A stretch of DNA of 37,321 nt from Legionellaceae bacterium (GTDB lineage Bacteria; Pseudomonadota; Gammaproteobacteria; Legionellales; Legionellaceae). The notes below the pieces were generated by a model. The model was not told the DNA's origin and made no database searches. It worked only from the letters and a program-made list of their open reading frames with translations. The position numbers and the translations under genes are program-made. Shown in pieces: positions 15,975-23,548 of this stretch. Where the stretch lies: contig JARGNV010000002.1 of NCBI GenBank assembly GCA_029212465.1, positions 1-37,321 of the forward strand, given 5' to 3'. The first letter of the stretch is position 1. Every line of letters begins with the position of its first letter.

Positions 15975-17249
15975 TTACTTCAACCGAGAGGTGGCATCCT
16001 TTAAGAAAAAACCAATTAGCATCACACCAATCAATGAGGCTGGCAGCACAAGCAGTGCACGCCGATAATCAGCCACGCTATACACCACTGCATCGGTTAT
16101 AAGCGCCTTATTAATATGTAAGTCGAGCAAAAACCCAACCAAGGGCTGAAAAATAACGCCCCCTAACGTGACAATCATATTAATCACAGCAAATACAGTA
16201 CCCGAAAGCTCAGCGCCACTGTTTTCTTTGGCCATAACAAACGCAATAATCTCTGTGCCACTAAACACCCCATATAAGAATAGCAATACCATCAGCGTTA
16301 CATAAGACAAGTTGGACAGATAAATGATACTACTAATGCAAAGCAGTGCAAAAAAGGCGCCTCCCACTAAAAAAAGTGTACGTCGTCCTGTTTTATCTGA
16401 AAAATAACCACCTAATGGCGCTCCCACAGCCCAGCCAAAAAACATGGCGGAAACCCCTTTGGCAGCCTCAAGCTTTGTTAAATGATGTGCCTGCTCTAAA
16501 TAAGACTTACCCCAAAGCTCGCCAAAAACAGATAAAGAAGTATATAAAAATGCACCCACAAGCCCAATAAGCCAGACTTCTTTTGAAATAAGCACTTGCC
16601 ACACTTGTGAGAAAAACTCAGATAACTGGTGTTTTTGTGTATGCTCGGCGCCCGGGCCATCGCGCACAACAAAAATGATTAAAACAGTTATAATGCCTCC
16701 GCCAACTACGGTTAGCATCAGCACTTCGGTTAACGCAAGGGTTTGTGCAAGCGCTGTAATCTTAATGCCGCCATACATCAAGCCAAGCATACCCAATGTT
16801 GTCATAAGCCCTGTTGCCAGCGAGAAATAACGCCGAGGTAGCCAATGCATCATTAAGGTTAATCCGCCCACAAACGCAAATGATGAACCAAACCCCACCA
16901 AAACGCGGCCAACACCTGCAAGCCATAGCGAAGAAAACATCATGAAAAGATAAGAGCCAATCGTACAACATAAACAAGCAAACGATAGCAAACTGCGTGG
17001 TCCAAATCGATCTATCAGCATCCCAACCGGTAGCTGCATCGGAGAGTAAGCAAAATAATACAGTGCTGCAAGTTGGCCAAATGTGGTTGCGGAAATATGT
17101 CCAAATGCGGCACTTAACTCACCCTGCAAGGTCCCTGGTAAAATGCGTAATAAAAACTCATAACAATAAAACAGGGCGCCTACCAAACAAATGGTAATAC
17201 CCAAATAAAGTTGCCGGCGACTACTTAAGCTTACATCCCGCATGTGCAT
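15975..17249 (-). CDS. MFS transporter (divergent middle paralogue B)
   Basis: Predicted 12-segment major facilitator, 424 residues. Motif A is DRFGPRSLL, and GFGSSFAFVGGLTLMMHWLP replaces the equivalent block of its neighbours. It clearly belongs to the same subfamily but is more diverged than the two flanking copies are from each other. AGGAG sits 4 nt from the ATG used here and 10 nt from a second ATG two codons downstream, so either start is possible. The start overlaps the preceding MFS gene by 29 bp, which implies co-translation. The substrate cannot be inferred. Confidence 0.85.
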   Translation of the reverse strand: MHMRDVSLSSRRQLYLGITICLVGALFYCYEFLLRILPGTLQGELSAAFGHISATTFGQLAALYYFAYSPMQLPVGMLIDRFGPRSLLSFACLCCTIGSYLFMMFSSLWLAGVGRVLVGFGSSFAFVGGLTLMMHWLPRRYFSLATGLMTTLGMLGLMYGGIKITALAQTLALTEVLMLTVVGGGIITVLIIFVVRDGPGAEHTQKHQLSEFFSQVWQVLISKEVWLIGLVGAFLYTSLSVFGELWGKSYLEQAHHLTKLEAAKGVSAMFFGWAVGAPLGGYFSDKTGRRTLFLVGGAFFALLCISSIIYLSNLSYVTLMVLLFLYGVFSGTEIIAFVMAKENSGAELSGTVFAVINMIVTLGGVIFQPLVGFLLDLHINKALITDAVVYSVADYRRALLVLPASLIGVMLIGFFLKDATSRLK

Positions 17250-18531
17250 GCGTCTCCTTCAAAAAGAGAGTTAAAATTGCAGCAATGAAAATTCCTGCTG
17301 GAATCACCATCATTGCAAATTGATAATCCCCCGCGATATACAGCTCACGCATGCCATCTGTGCCCAGTTGTATCGACGATAATGTCTCGCCATATCGCGA
17401 CATCACGCTTTTATCCAGTAAACGACCAATAAGTGGCTGCAAAAACATAGCGCCCAGCATCACAAACATATTAGTTGCAGCAATTGCGGTTCCAGCAGCT
17501 TCTTTCGGGCTTAACTCACGCCCCACTGCAAACACAACCGCCTGAACGCTGTAAAATAAGCCCAAAACAAACATGAGCACATATAAAGTATTGGTTTTTA
17601 CGCCCGGTAAGTACAAGACCAGCGTCATAAGAATACCAGCACCCAATGCGCCAATAAACATGGGTAAACGCCGCTGGTGCAACTTATCAGAGACATAACC
17701 CCAAATGGGTGCGCCAAACATGAACCCCATAAAAACTAATGAGTTTGCGAATTCTGCTGAAGGCAAGGTGAATCCACGCGCATGCGATAAATAAGGAATA
17801 CCCCAGAGCTCTGCAAACACAGTGGTTGGTAAATAAATCAGGCAACCATAAGCGCCATTAATCCAAACTTGCTTACTGGTTAAAATATACTTTAAATCTA
17901 ATAAGCCTTCTCGGAAGGTTGACACTGTGCCGCCATCTTCTTCGAGATTTTTTCTCTTGTCATGGATTCCAAACCACATCAGTACAATCACACCCAAACC
18001 AAACAGTGCAGTTAAGTTCACGGCGTGCTGCCAACCAAGCTGTAACACCATCGCGCCCAGGAGATTATCCCCCACCATCGCGCCAACCGTACCAAGTGCT
18101 GCGGCAATTCCTGCAACCATCGCAAGTTTATCTTCTGGCAACCAAATGGTTGCAAGTTTTAAAACGCCCACAAAAGCAAATGCTGAACCAAATCCCGTTA
18201 AAAGCCGTCCTGCTGCTGCAAAACTCACAATTGTTGTGCCTGCAAATATCCAAATACCAAGCACCGATACAGCGCACGCAAGCGTTAACAAGCGCCTTGG
18301 CCCCCAGCGATCCATAAAAACCCCAACGGGCAATTGCATAGGTACATATGCGTAATAATAAAAGGCTGAAAAAACACCAAACCCCGTTGCAGACAGGCCA
18401 AAGTGAGCACGCAATTCAGGCTCCATGACGCTTGGCATAATGCGCAGCAAATATTCATAAGAATAAAATACCGCGCCCATTGCGCAAATAATCCAACCAA
18501 CCAGCGCGGCACGCTTAGCTTTTGATAACAT
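17221..18531 (-). CDS. MFS transporter (paralogue A')
   Basis: First transporter of the trio, 436 residues with about 12 membrane segments. Motif A is DRWGPRRLL. Long blocks match the last gene of the trio, including AVFAVGRELSPKEAAG, PTTVFAELWGIPYLSHA and the C-terminal FLKETHAHA. AAGGAG lies 5 nt before the ATG. It follows the malic enzyme stop by 27 bp, so it is probably transcribed with it. The linkage would fit import or export of a carboxylate or amino acid that feeds malate/pyruvate metabolism, but that is only suggested by position. Confidence 0.85.
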   Translation of the reverse strand: MLSKAKRAALVGWIICAMGAVFYSYEYLLRIMPSVMEPELRAHFGLSATGFGVFSAFYYYAYVPMQLPVGVFMDRWGPRRLLTLACAVSVLGIWIFAGTTIVSFAAAGRLLTGFGSAFAFVGVLKLATIWLPEDKLAMVAGIAAALGTVGAMVGDNLLGAMVLQLGWQHAVNLTALFGLGVIVLMWFGIHDKRKNLEEDGGTVSTFREGLLDLKYILTSKQVWINGAYGCLIYLPTTVFAELWGIPYLSHARGFTLPSAEFANSLVFMGFMFGAPIWGYVSDKLHQRRLPMFIGALGAGILMTLVLYLPGVKTNTLYVLMFVLGLFYSVQAVVFAVGRELSPKEAAGTAIAATNMFVMLGAMFLQPLIGRLLDKSVMSRYGETLSSIQLGTDGMRELYIAGDYQFAMMVIPAGIFIAAILTLFLKETHAHAGCKLK

Positions 18532-18558
18532 GGTGTCTCCTTTCCAAACCAGGCTTAT

Positions 18559-19803
18559 TTATTCACTCACATCGGTTGCAAGCGCGCTCACACCACTTGC
18601 AACTGCCGCATCATAAACAGCACGAGATACGCAGGCCCTTAAACGTGGGTCGATAGGCTTTGGAAGAATATATTCCGGACCAAACTCCCAATGCTGAACA
18701 CCTGGATAATTATATTTGACATCTTCAGGGACAGGCTCATGCACTAACTTACGAATTGCATCTACCGCTGCAATTTGCATAGCCTGATTAATACACGTTG
18801 CACGTGCGTCGAGTGCACCGCGAAAAATATAGGGGAAACATAATACATTGTTTACTTGATTTGGATAATCGCTACGACCTGTTGCTAAAATTAAGTCATC
18901 CCGCACTTCGCGCGCTAACTCAGGTCTAATTTCAGGATTTGGGTTAGACAATGCAAATAAGATGGCTTTGGGCGCCATACACTTTAAGAGTGTAGGTGTT
19001 AACAAATCAGGTTTTGCAACACCAATAAATACGTCCGCATCCACCAAAGCTTCGTCTAGTGTACGCTCTTCACGCGTCGTTGCAAATGCAAACTTATAAG
19101 CATTTAAGTCTTCACGCCCGGCATGAATGACGCCTTTGCTATCTAGAAGCAACATATTTGCTTTGTTTGCACCCAAAGCCACTAAAAGTCGCATAGATGC
19201 AATGCCTGCAGCACCCGCACCAATGCAAACAATTTTTGCATCGGCTAAGGACTTGCCTTGCAGTTCCAGTGCATTCAACAATCCTGCAGCAACCACAATG
19301 GCGGTGCCATGTTGGTCATCATGAAAAACTGGGATGTCTAGCTGCTCAATTAAGGCTTGCTCTATTTCAAAGCACTCGGGCGCTTTAATATCTTCAAGAT
19401 TAATGCCACCAAAGGTGGGAGCAATACAGCGGGCTGCTGTAATAAATGCTTGCGGATCGGGTGCATCCATTTCAATATCAAATACGTCAATGTCTGCAAA
19501 ACGCTTAAATAAAACCGCCTTTCCTTCCATAACAGGCTTACTGGCCAACGCGCCAACATTTCCCAAACCAAGCACTGCGGTGCCATTGGTCATGACAGCA
19601 ATCAAATTACCTTTAGCGGTATAGCAGTAAGCATCCTCAGGTGTTTTCTCAATTGCCAAAACAGGTTCTGCAACACCCGGGGTGTAGGCTAAGGATAAGT
19701 CGTCTTGAGATTCTGTAGGTTTAGTTAGGGTGACCGAGAGCTTTCCCGGAGAAGGGAAAGCATGGTAGTGTAACGCACGTTGTTTTAATAAATCATCAGT
19801 CAA
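18559..19803 (-). CDS. maeB: malic enzyme, short form (MaeB N-terminal type)
   Basis: Oxidative decarboxylation of malate to pyruvate with reduction of NAD(P)+. The 414-residue product matches the first ~430 residues of E. coli MaeB, starting MTDDLLKQRALHYHAFPSPGKL-like, but lacks the C-terminal phosphotransacetylase domain. Catalytic and metal residues are visible: Y40, K95 (VMEGK), the GGINLEDIKAPECF block (about 132-145) and HDDQHGT (about 161-167). The NAD(P) loop GAGAAG lies near 193-198. The start is TTG, chosen because it aligns with the family N-terminus; there is no Shine-Dalgarno and no upstream ATG. It heads a string with three MFS genes. Confidence 0.92.
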   Translation of the reverse strand: MTDDLLKQRALHYHAFPSPGKLSVTLTKPTESQDDLSLAYTPGVAEPVLAIEKTPEDAYCYTAKGNLIAVMTNGTAVLGLGNVGALASKPVMEGKAVLFKRFADIDVFDIEMDAPDPQAFITAARCIAPTFGGINLEDIKAPECFEIEQALIEQLDIPVFHDDQHGTAIVVAAGLLNALELQGKSLADAKIVCIGAGAAGIASMRLLVALGANKANMLLLDSKGVIHAGREDLNAYKFAFATTREERTLDEALVDADVFIGVAKPDLLTPTLLKCMAPKAILFALSNPNPEIRPELAREVRDDLILATGRSDYPNQVNNVLCFPYIFRGALDARATCINQAMQIAAVDAIRKLVHEPVPEDVKYNYPGVQHWEFGPEYILPKPIDPRLRACVSRAVYDAAVASGVSALATDVSE

Positions 19804-19844
19804 AATGGCTACTCGGTTAGTTTAGTTTTGAATGCAGCCAGGAT

Positions 19845-19878
19845 GTTTTTTAAAAATAAGGCGTCTTATGTCGCGCCT
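19845..19878 (-). terminator. weak intrinsic terminator after rpmE
   Basis: On the minus strand AGGCG and CGCCT form a 5-bp stem with a 10-nt loop, followed by TTATTTTT. It sits about 50 nt after the rpmE stop and before maeB. The stem is short, so read-through is likely. Confidence 0.4.
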
Positions 19879-19928
19879 ATCGCTTAACGCTTTATCCTTT
19901 TTATCACTGCATTCAGTACACTCAATAC

Positions 19929-20150
19929 TTACTTCGCGTCAGTTGCACTTGCTTTTTTGAGGTTATACTTATCGCGGAAACGCTGAACACGCCCACCTGT
20001 ATCCGCTACACGCTGTTGCCCTGTGTAGAATGGGTGACAATGAGAACACACCTCAATACTCAAATCTTTACAAAGCGTTGAGCGGGTTTCAAATGTGTGG
20101 CCACAACTACAAACCACTTTAATCACTTCATAATCTGGATGAATTGACAT
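19929..20150 (-). CDS. rpmE: 50S ribosomal protein L31 (zinc-binding type)
   Basis: Large-subunit ribosomal protein bL31. The 73 residues show the family pattern [28 protein letters not shown] and GGRVQRF. Four cysteines (C14, C16, C35, C38) form the zinc site, so this is the C+ form rather than the zinc-independent paralogue. A purine-rich AAGAGAG lies about 7 nt before the ATG. It is followed by a weak hairpin and then maeB. Confidence 0.96.
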   Translation of the reverse strand: MSIHPDYEVIKVVCSCGHTFETRSTLCKDLSIEVCSHCHPFYTGQQRVADTGGRVQRFRDKYNLKKASATDAK

Positions 20151-20260
20151 CGGTAAAACTCTCTTAAAATAATCACTCTATAATCAAGCGTGTTATTTTA
20201 ACATGCACGTTGAAAAAATCAATGGCGGTTTTGGATTCTTGTTGGTTTAACTCGGTATGA

Positions 20261-20300
20261 CATCTACCCCCATCCGCCCTATCGGGCACCTTCCCTCGCA
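20261..20300. repeat. possible fragment of a dispersed palindromic intergenic repeat
   Basis: The sequence CATCCGCCC-tatc-GGGCACCTTCCCTCGC is much richer in C than its surroundings. It resembles the CATCCGCCC...GGGCACCTTC core of REP/RIME-like elements known in several proteobacterial genomes. A GCCC/GGGC hairpin forms its centre. Only one half is present. The identification rests on recalled resemblance and needs a genome-wide search. Confidence 0.35.
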
Positions 20301-20316
20301 AAAAAAAACAACAGAC

Positions 20317-20344
20317 AAAAAAAAGCCCCAATTGCTGGGGCTTT
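20317..20344 (-). terminator. strong intrinsic terminator of the 230-residue gene
   Basis: On the minus strand AAAGCCCCA and TGGGGCTTT form a perfect 9-bp stem with a 5-nt loop, and the stem runs into an eight-T tract. It starts about 20 nt after the stop of the gene at 20364-21056. Confidence 0.9.
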
Positions 20345-20363
20345 AAAACAATCAACTACTGCC

Positions 20364-21056
20364 TTACTTAGGAGCAGGAGCAGGAACTGTTTCGAATGGG
20401 CTATCTAAATCAGCAGTAACTTTTGCTGCGTCTTTGCTTTCTGCGGTTTGAGCACCAGAGAAGAAAGTACGGTCCATAAGGTTTTTGAATCCACCAACGT
20501 TTGCGAAGTATGGAACAAATAACGTTACAGCAACAAGCACAGCACCGATGATTTTAAGCGCGATATCTTTCGCTTTCTCAGCAGCTGTTGGGTTACCTAA
20601 TTTCTTGTAACCAGCAACCATTTCTGCTTGAGCGTCAGCAAAAGCTTTCTTGAAAGTTTCAAGGTCTTTTTCTTCAACAACGTCAATCGCTTTGCCATCT
20701 TTATCTTTTTGTGTGTTGTCAATTTTCATTGCATCTTTAGCAGCGTTAACACGCACTTCAAAAAGAAAGAGTGGGTTCAAGTCTTTAGCAACTTTTTCAA
20801 GCCCTTTCTTGTTAGCTTCTGCTTGTTGCTCAGCTGTCAAGTCTTTTACTTCTACATCAGCTGCATTAGCATCTTTTGCTTTTGCTTCTTTGGTTAAAGC
20901 AGCAGCAGCTTCTGTTTGTGCTTCGTTTTGAGCTGTTGTCAATTTTTCTGCACTTTTGTCTTCTTTTGTTTTTAACGACTCAACTTTTTGTGCGTCGTCT
21001 AACATTGTTTTCAGTGTTTCATTGAATTTTTGTGTGTCAATTTTATAGCTTGGCAT
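20364..21056 (-). CDS. hypothetical Ala/Lys-rich protein with one C-terminal membrane segment
   Basis: No family recognised. The 230 residues are rich in Ala, Lys, Glu, Asp, Gln and Thr, and nearly free of Cys. Residues 10-165 are predicted helical and largely coiled coil, with acidic/basic patches. A hydrophobic segment at about 165-187 (IALKIIGAVLVAVTLFVP) is followed by a short polar domain and a Pro-rich end (VPAPAPK). There is no N-terminal signal, so it would be a tail-type membrane protein or a secreted protein with a membrane-insertion segment. AGGAG lies 9 nt before the ATG. A near-consensus promoter, uniform codon choice and a strong terminator suggest high expression as a single gene. 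The elaborate upstream region implies tight regulation. Confidence 0.8.
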   Translation of the reverse strand: MPSYKIDTQKFNETLKTMLDDAQKVESLKTKEDKSAEKLTTAQNEAQTEAAAALTKEAKAKDANAADVEVKDLTAEQQAEANKKGLEKVAKDLNPLFLFEVRVNAAKDAMKIDNTQKDKDGKAIDVVEEKDLETFKKAFADAQAEMVAGYKKLGNPTAAEKAKDIALKIIGAVLVAVTLFVPYFANVGGFKNLMDRTFFSGAQTAESKDAAKVTADLDSPFETVPAPAPK

Positions 21057-21090
21057 AACTTAATACTCCTAAAAAAAAACTAATCGCAAA

Positions 21091-21125
21091 TTACAAATTA
21101 CAAAACTACAACTTACAACTTACAA
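21091..21125. repeat. heptamer tandem repeat in the leader of the 230-residue gene
   Basis: Five tandem units with a period of 7-8 bp contain TTACAA at 21091, 21098, 21113 and 21120, with a near copy CTACAA at 21106. In the transcript (minus strand) they read TTGTAA repeats. They lie in the ~90-nt leader between promoter and ribosome site. Confidence 0.75.
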
Positions 21126-21145
21126 TGTGATTAAATTAACCACAT
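21125..21145. repeat. imperfect palindrome at the transcript 5' end
   Basis: ATGTGATTAA and TTAACCACAT flank a single central A with one mismatch. It begins about 2 nt after the expected start site of the 230-residue gene, so it could be an operator or a 5' stem-loop. Confidence 0.45.
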
Positions 21146-21154
21146 GGAACAAAT

Positions 21155-21182
21155 ATTGTAAAGCAATTTTACAAATTGTCAA
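21155..21182 (-). promoter_or_regulatory. near-consensus sigma70 promoter of the 230-residue gene
   Basis: On the minus strand a perfect TTGACA (21177-21182) and TACAAT (21155-21160, 5/6) are separated by 16 bp. The expected start is near 21147, leaving a leader of about 90 nt. Confidence 0.85.
21156..21174. promoter_or_regulatory. operator-like dyad between -35 and -10
   Basis: TTGTAAA-gcaat-TTTACAA is a perfect 7+5+7 inverted repeat that fills the promoter spacer and overlaps the -10. This is a typical place for a repressor site. No cognate regulator is encoded in the window. Confidence 0.5.
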
Positions 21183-21199
21183 GCTTATTTTGGTTTTTC

Positions 21200-21215
21200 T
21201 TTACGTTTTCTTTAC
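21200..21215 (-). promoter_or_regulatory. CpxR-box-like direct repeat
   Basis: On the minus strand GTAAA-N6-GTAAA matches the enterobacterial CpxR pattern GTAAA-N4-8-GTAAA. The repeat extends to GTAAAGAAAA twice at an 11-bp period, as expected for an OmpR-family response regulator. It ends 17 bp upstream of the -35, at about -53 to -68. Confidence 0.55.
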
Positions 21216-21269
21216 CTAAATTGGTTGATTTTTAACTAACCTATTGAAATATCAAATGTTTTTGATTTT

Positions 21270-21289
21270 TAAAAAAAATATTTTTTTTA
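21270..21289. repeat. 20-bp perfect A/T palindrome
   Basis: T-A8-TA-T8-A is a perfect palindrome made only of A and T, in the AT-rich gap between the 230-residue gene and the 3' end of xthA. It contains two opposed A tracts that should bend or stiffen DNA. The rest of this 320-bp gap holds the promoter elements listed separately and no gene. Confidence 0.7.
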
Positions 21290-21377
21290 GAGGCTATTTC
21301 TGCCCTTTTAAAAAAGCATTTAATTTAAAAAACAGGTAAAACAATGCAGAAACTCATAGTAACATATTTGAACAGTC

Positions 21378-22145
21378 TTACTGACAAACCACCCATACGG
21401 GTGCGTGGTCTGACGGACGTGCTGCTTTGCGTGGCTCAATATCTACCCAACTCTCAACACACAGCGCTTTTAATGCCTCGCTCACTAGCACCAAATCAAT
21501 ACGTAACCCATGATTACGTCGAAAACCTGCTGCGCGATAATCCCACCAACTAAAGGTTTGCTCTGGTTGCTCAAACAAACGAAAACTGTCATAAAACCCT
21601 TCTGCTAACAAAGCTTGATATGCCTCACGCTCAGGCGGGCTCACTAAAACGGAACCAGCCCAACGCGCCGGATCGTGCACATCTGCATCTTCAGGTGCAA
21701 TGTTAAAGTCACCGAGCACCACACACTTCGGATGCGCTTTTAGCGTTTCTTGAATGGTTTGCTTGAGGTGCGCAAGCCACGCAAGCTTATAAGCATATTT
21801 ATCCGTCCCAACCGCCGCCCCATTCGGTACATATACATTAAGGACGCGCACACCCGATATGGTTGCCGCTAAAAAACGTCTTTGTGCATCTTCATAAGTT
21901 GGCATATCGCTTTGTACATCTTGAATATCTGCTCGGCTAATCAGTGCCACACCGTTGTAAGTTTTTTGTCCAGCAAAGACAACCTGATACCCACGCTGAA
22001 TAAACGCCTCTTGAGGAAAACGGTCGTCAGGCACTTTTGTTTCCTGCAGCGCTAATATGTCAGCGCCTGATGTATCAAGCCACTCAAGCACTGCATCAAG
22101 TCGGACATTAATTGAGTTTACATTCCAGCTCGCAATTTTAAGCAC
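21378..22145 (-). CDS. xthA: exodeoxyribonuclease III-family nuclease (second copy)
   Basis: AP endonuclease / 3'-5' exonuclease of the ExoIII (EEP) family for base excision repair. With the GTG start at 22145 the product is 255 residues and begins MLKIASWNVNSINVRL, the canonical form. A GAGGGA ribosome site lies 4-5 nt before that GTG, and the start overlaps the preceding gene stop by 8 bp. The metal-binding E35 is in LALQETK, VVLGDFNIAPED is the central Asp/Asn motif, and RPSDHAPVWV is the C-terminal Asp-His. Upstream ATG (22160) and TTG (22166) starts are less likely. It is the last gene of the bamD-wrbA-xthA-xthA string, and a distinct paralogue of the gene before it. Confidence 0.93.
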   Translation of the reverse strand: MLKIASWNVNSINVRLDAVLEWLDTSGADILALQETKVPDDRFPQEAFIQRGYQVVFAGQKTYNGVALISRADIQDVQSDMPTYEDAQRRFLAATISGVRVLNVYVPNGAAVGTDKYAYKLAWLAHLKQTIQETLKAHPKCVVLGDFNIAPEDADVHDPARWAGSVLVSPPEREAYQALLAEGFYDSFRLFEQPEQTFSWWDYRAAGFRRNHGLRIDLVLVSEALKALCVESWVDIEPRKAARPSDHAPVWVVCQ

Positions 22146-22920
22146 GAAATCCCTCGTCATAATCAATGGTTAAAGGGGCATGATCCGAAAAAAAAGGTTC
22201 AGGCGATATCATCGCATCTTTAACAAATGGCGCAAGCGCTTGTGTAATCACCTGATAATCAATACGCCAGCCCACATTGTTTGCACGCGCGGCGCCTCGG
22301 TTTGACCACCAGGTGTACTGATGCGGCAACTGGTTAACCGCTCTAAACGCATCCACAAACCCTTTTTCATTAAATAAGGTATCAAGCCACGTACGTTCCT
22401 CAGGCAAAAAACCTGAGTGCTTTTGATTAGCGCGCCAATTTTTAATATCTATATTATGGTGCGCAATATTATAGTCACCACACACAATGCACGGGCGCCC
22501 GGCTGCACGCAATGCATCAAGATACGTTTGGAACGCGTCTAAAAATTGATATTTGATGGTTTGACGTACATCCCCTGTGGTGCCCGATGGCAAATAAATC
22601 GAGGCCACACTTAAATCAGGGTAATCAAACTGCAAGTACCGCCCCTCAACGTCACTTACTTCAAAGCCAAGGCTTTTTACTACCGTCGTTGGCTTTTCGC
22701 GCGCATAAATTGCAACACCACTATAACCCTTTTTAACCGCATCTACATATTCGCAATAGTAGCCTTCCGGAAAAAAAGTTGCATCTGATACAAGCTGTGC
22801 GTGTTGCGCTTTGGTTTCTTGAATACACACAAAGTCTGCTTGCTGCGCCTCTAACCACTCAAAAAAGCCTTTGCGTGCCGCTGAGCGAATGCCATTGGCA
22901 TTAAAACTAATGACCCGCAT
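22138..22920 (-). CDS. xthA: exodeoxyribonuclease III-family nuclease (first copy)
   Basis: A 260-residue EEP-fold nuclease for DNA repair, beginning MRVISFNANGIRSAARKGFFEW. The metal ligand E35 lies in CIQETKAQ, the central motif is VCGDYNIAHHNIDIKN, and the C-terminal catalytic pair is in FFSDHAPLTI. GWRIDYQVI matches the DNA-contact region. GGAG lies 6 nt before the ATG. The sequence is clearly distant from the adjacent copy, so this is an old paralogue pair, not a recent duplication. Subfamily differences such as substrate preference cannot be read from sequence alone. Confidence 0.93.
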   Translation of the reverse strand: MRVISFNANGIRSAARKGFFEWLEAQQADFVCIQETKAQHAQLVSDATFFPEGYYCEYVDAVKKGYSGVAIYAREKPTTVVKSLGFEVSDVEGRYLQFDYPDLSVASIYLPSGTTGDVRQTIKYQFLDAFQTYLDALRAAGRPCIVCGDYNIAHHNIDIKNWRANQKHSGFLPEERTWLDTLFNEKGFVDAFRAVNQLPHQYTWWSNRGAARANNVGWRIDYQVITQALAPFVKDAMISPEPFFSDHAPLTIDYDEGFRA

Positions 22921-22923
22921 GTA

Positions 22924-23529
<606 letters not shown>

Positions 23530-23548
23530 TTATATAAACTCCTATCAA

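Noticed and set aside
20173-20355. Minus-strand 60-codon frame between rpmE and the 230-residue gene
   Set aside because: It runs through a terminator and a repeat-like stretch, has no ribosome site and no protein-like pattern.
21091-21125. Leader repeats as a CRISPR array
   Set aside because: Units are only 7 bp with no spacers and no cas genes nearby.
21344-21553. Small plus-strand frame of 69 codons with an AGG upstream
   Set aside because: It lies almost entirely antisense to the 3' end of xthA, and its composition follows the shadow of that gene. No family resemblance.
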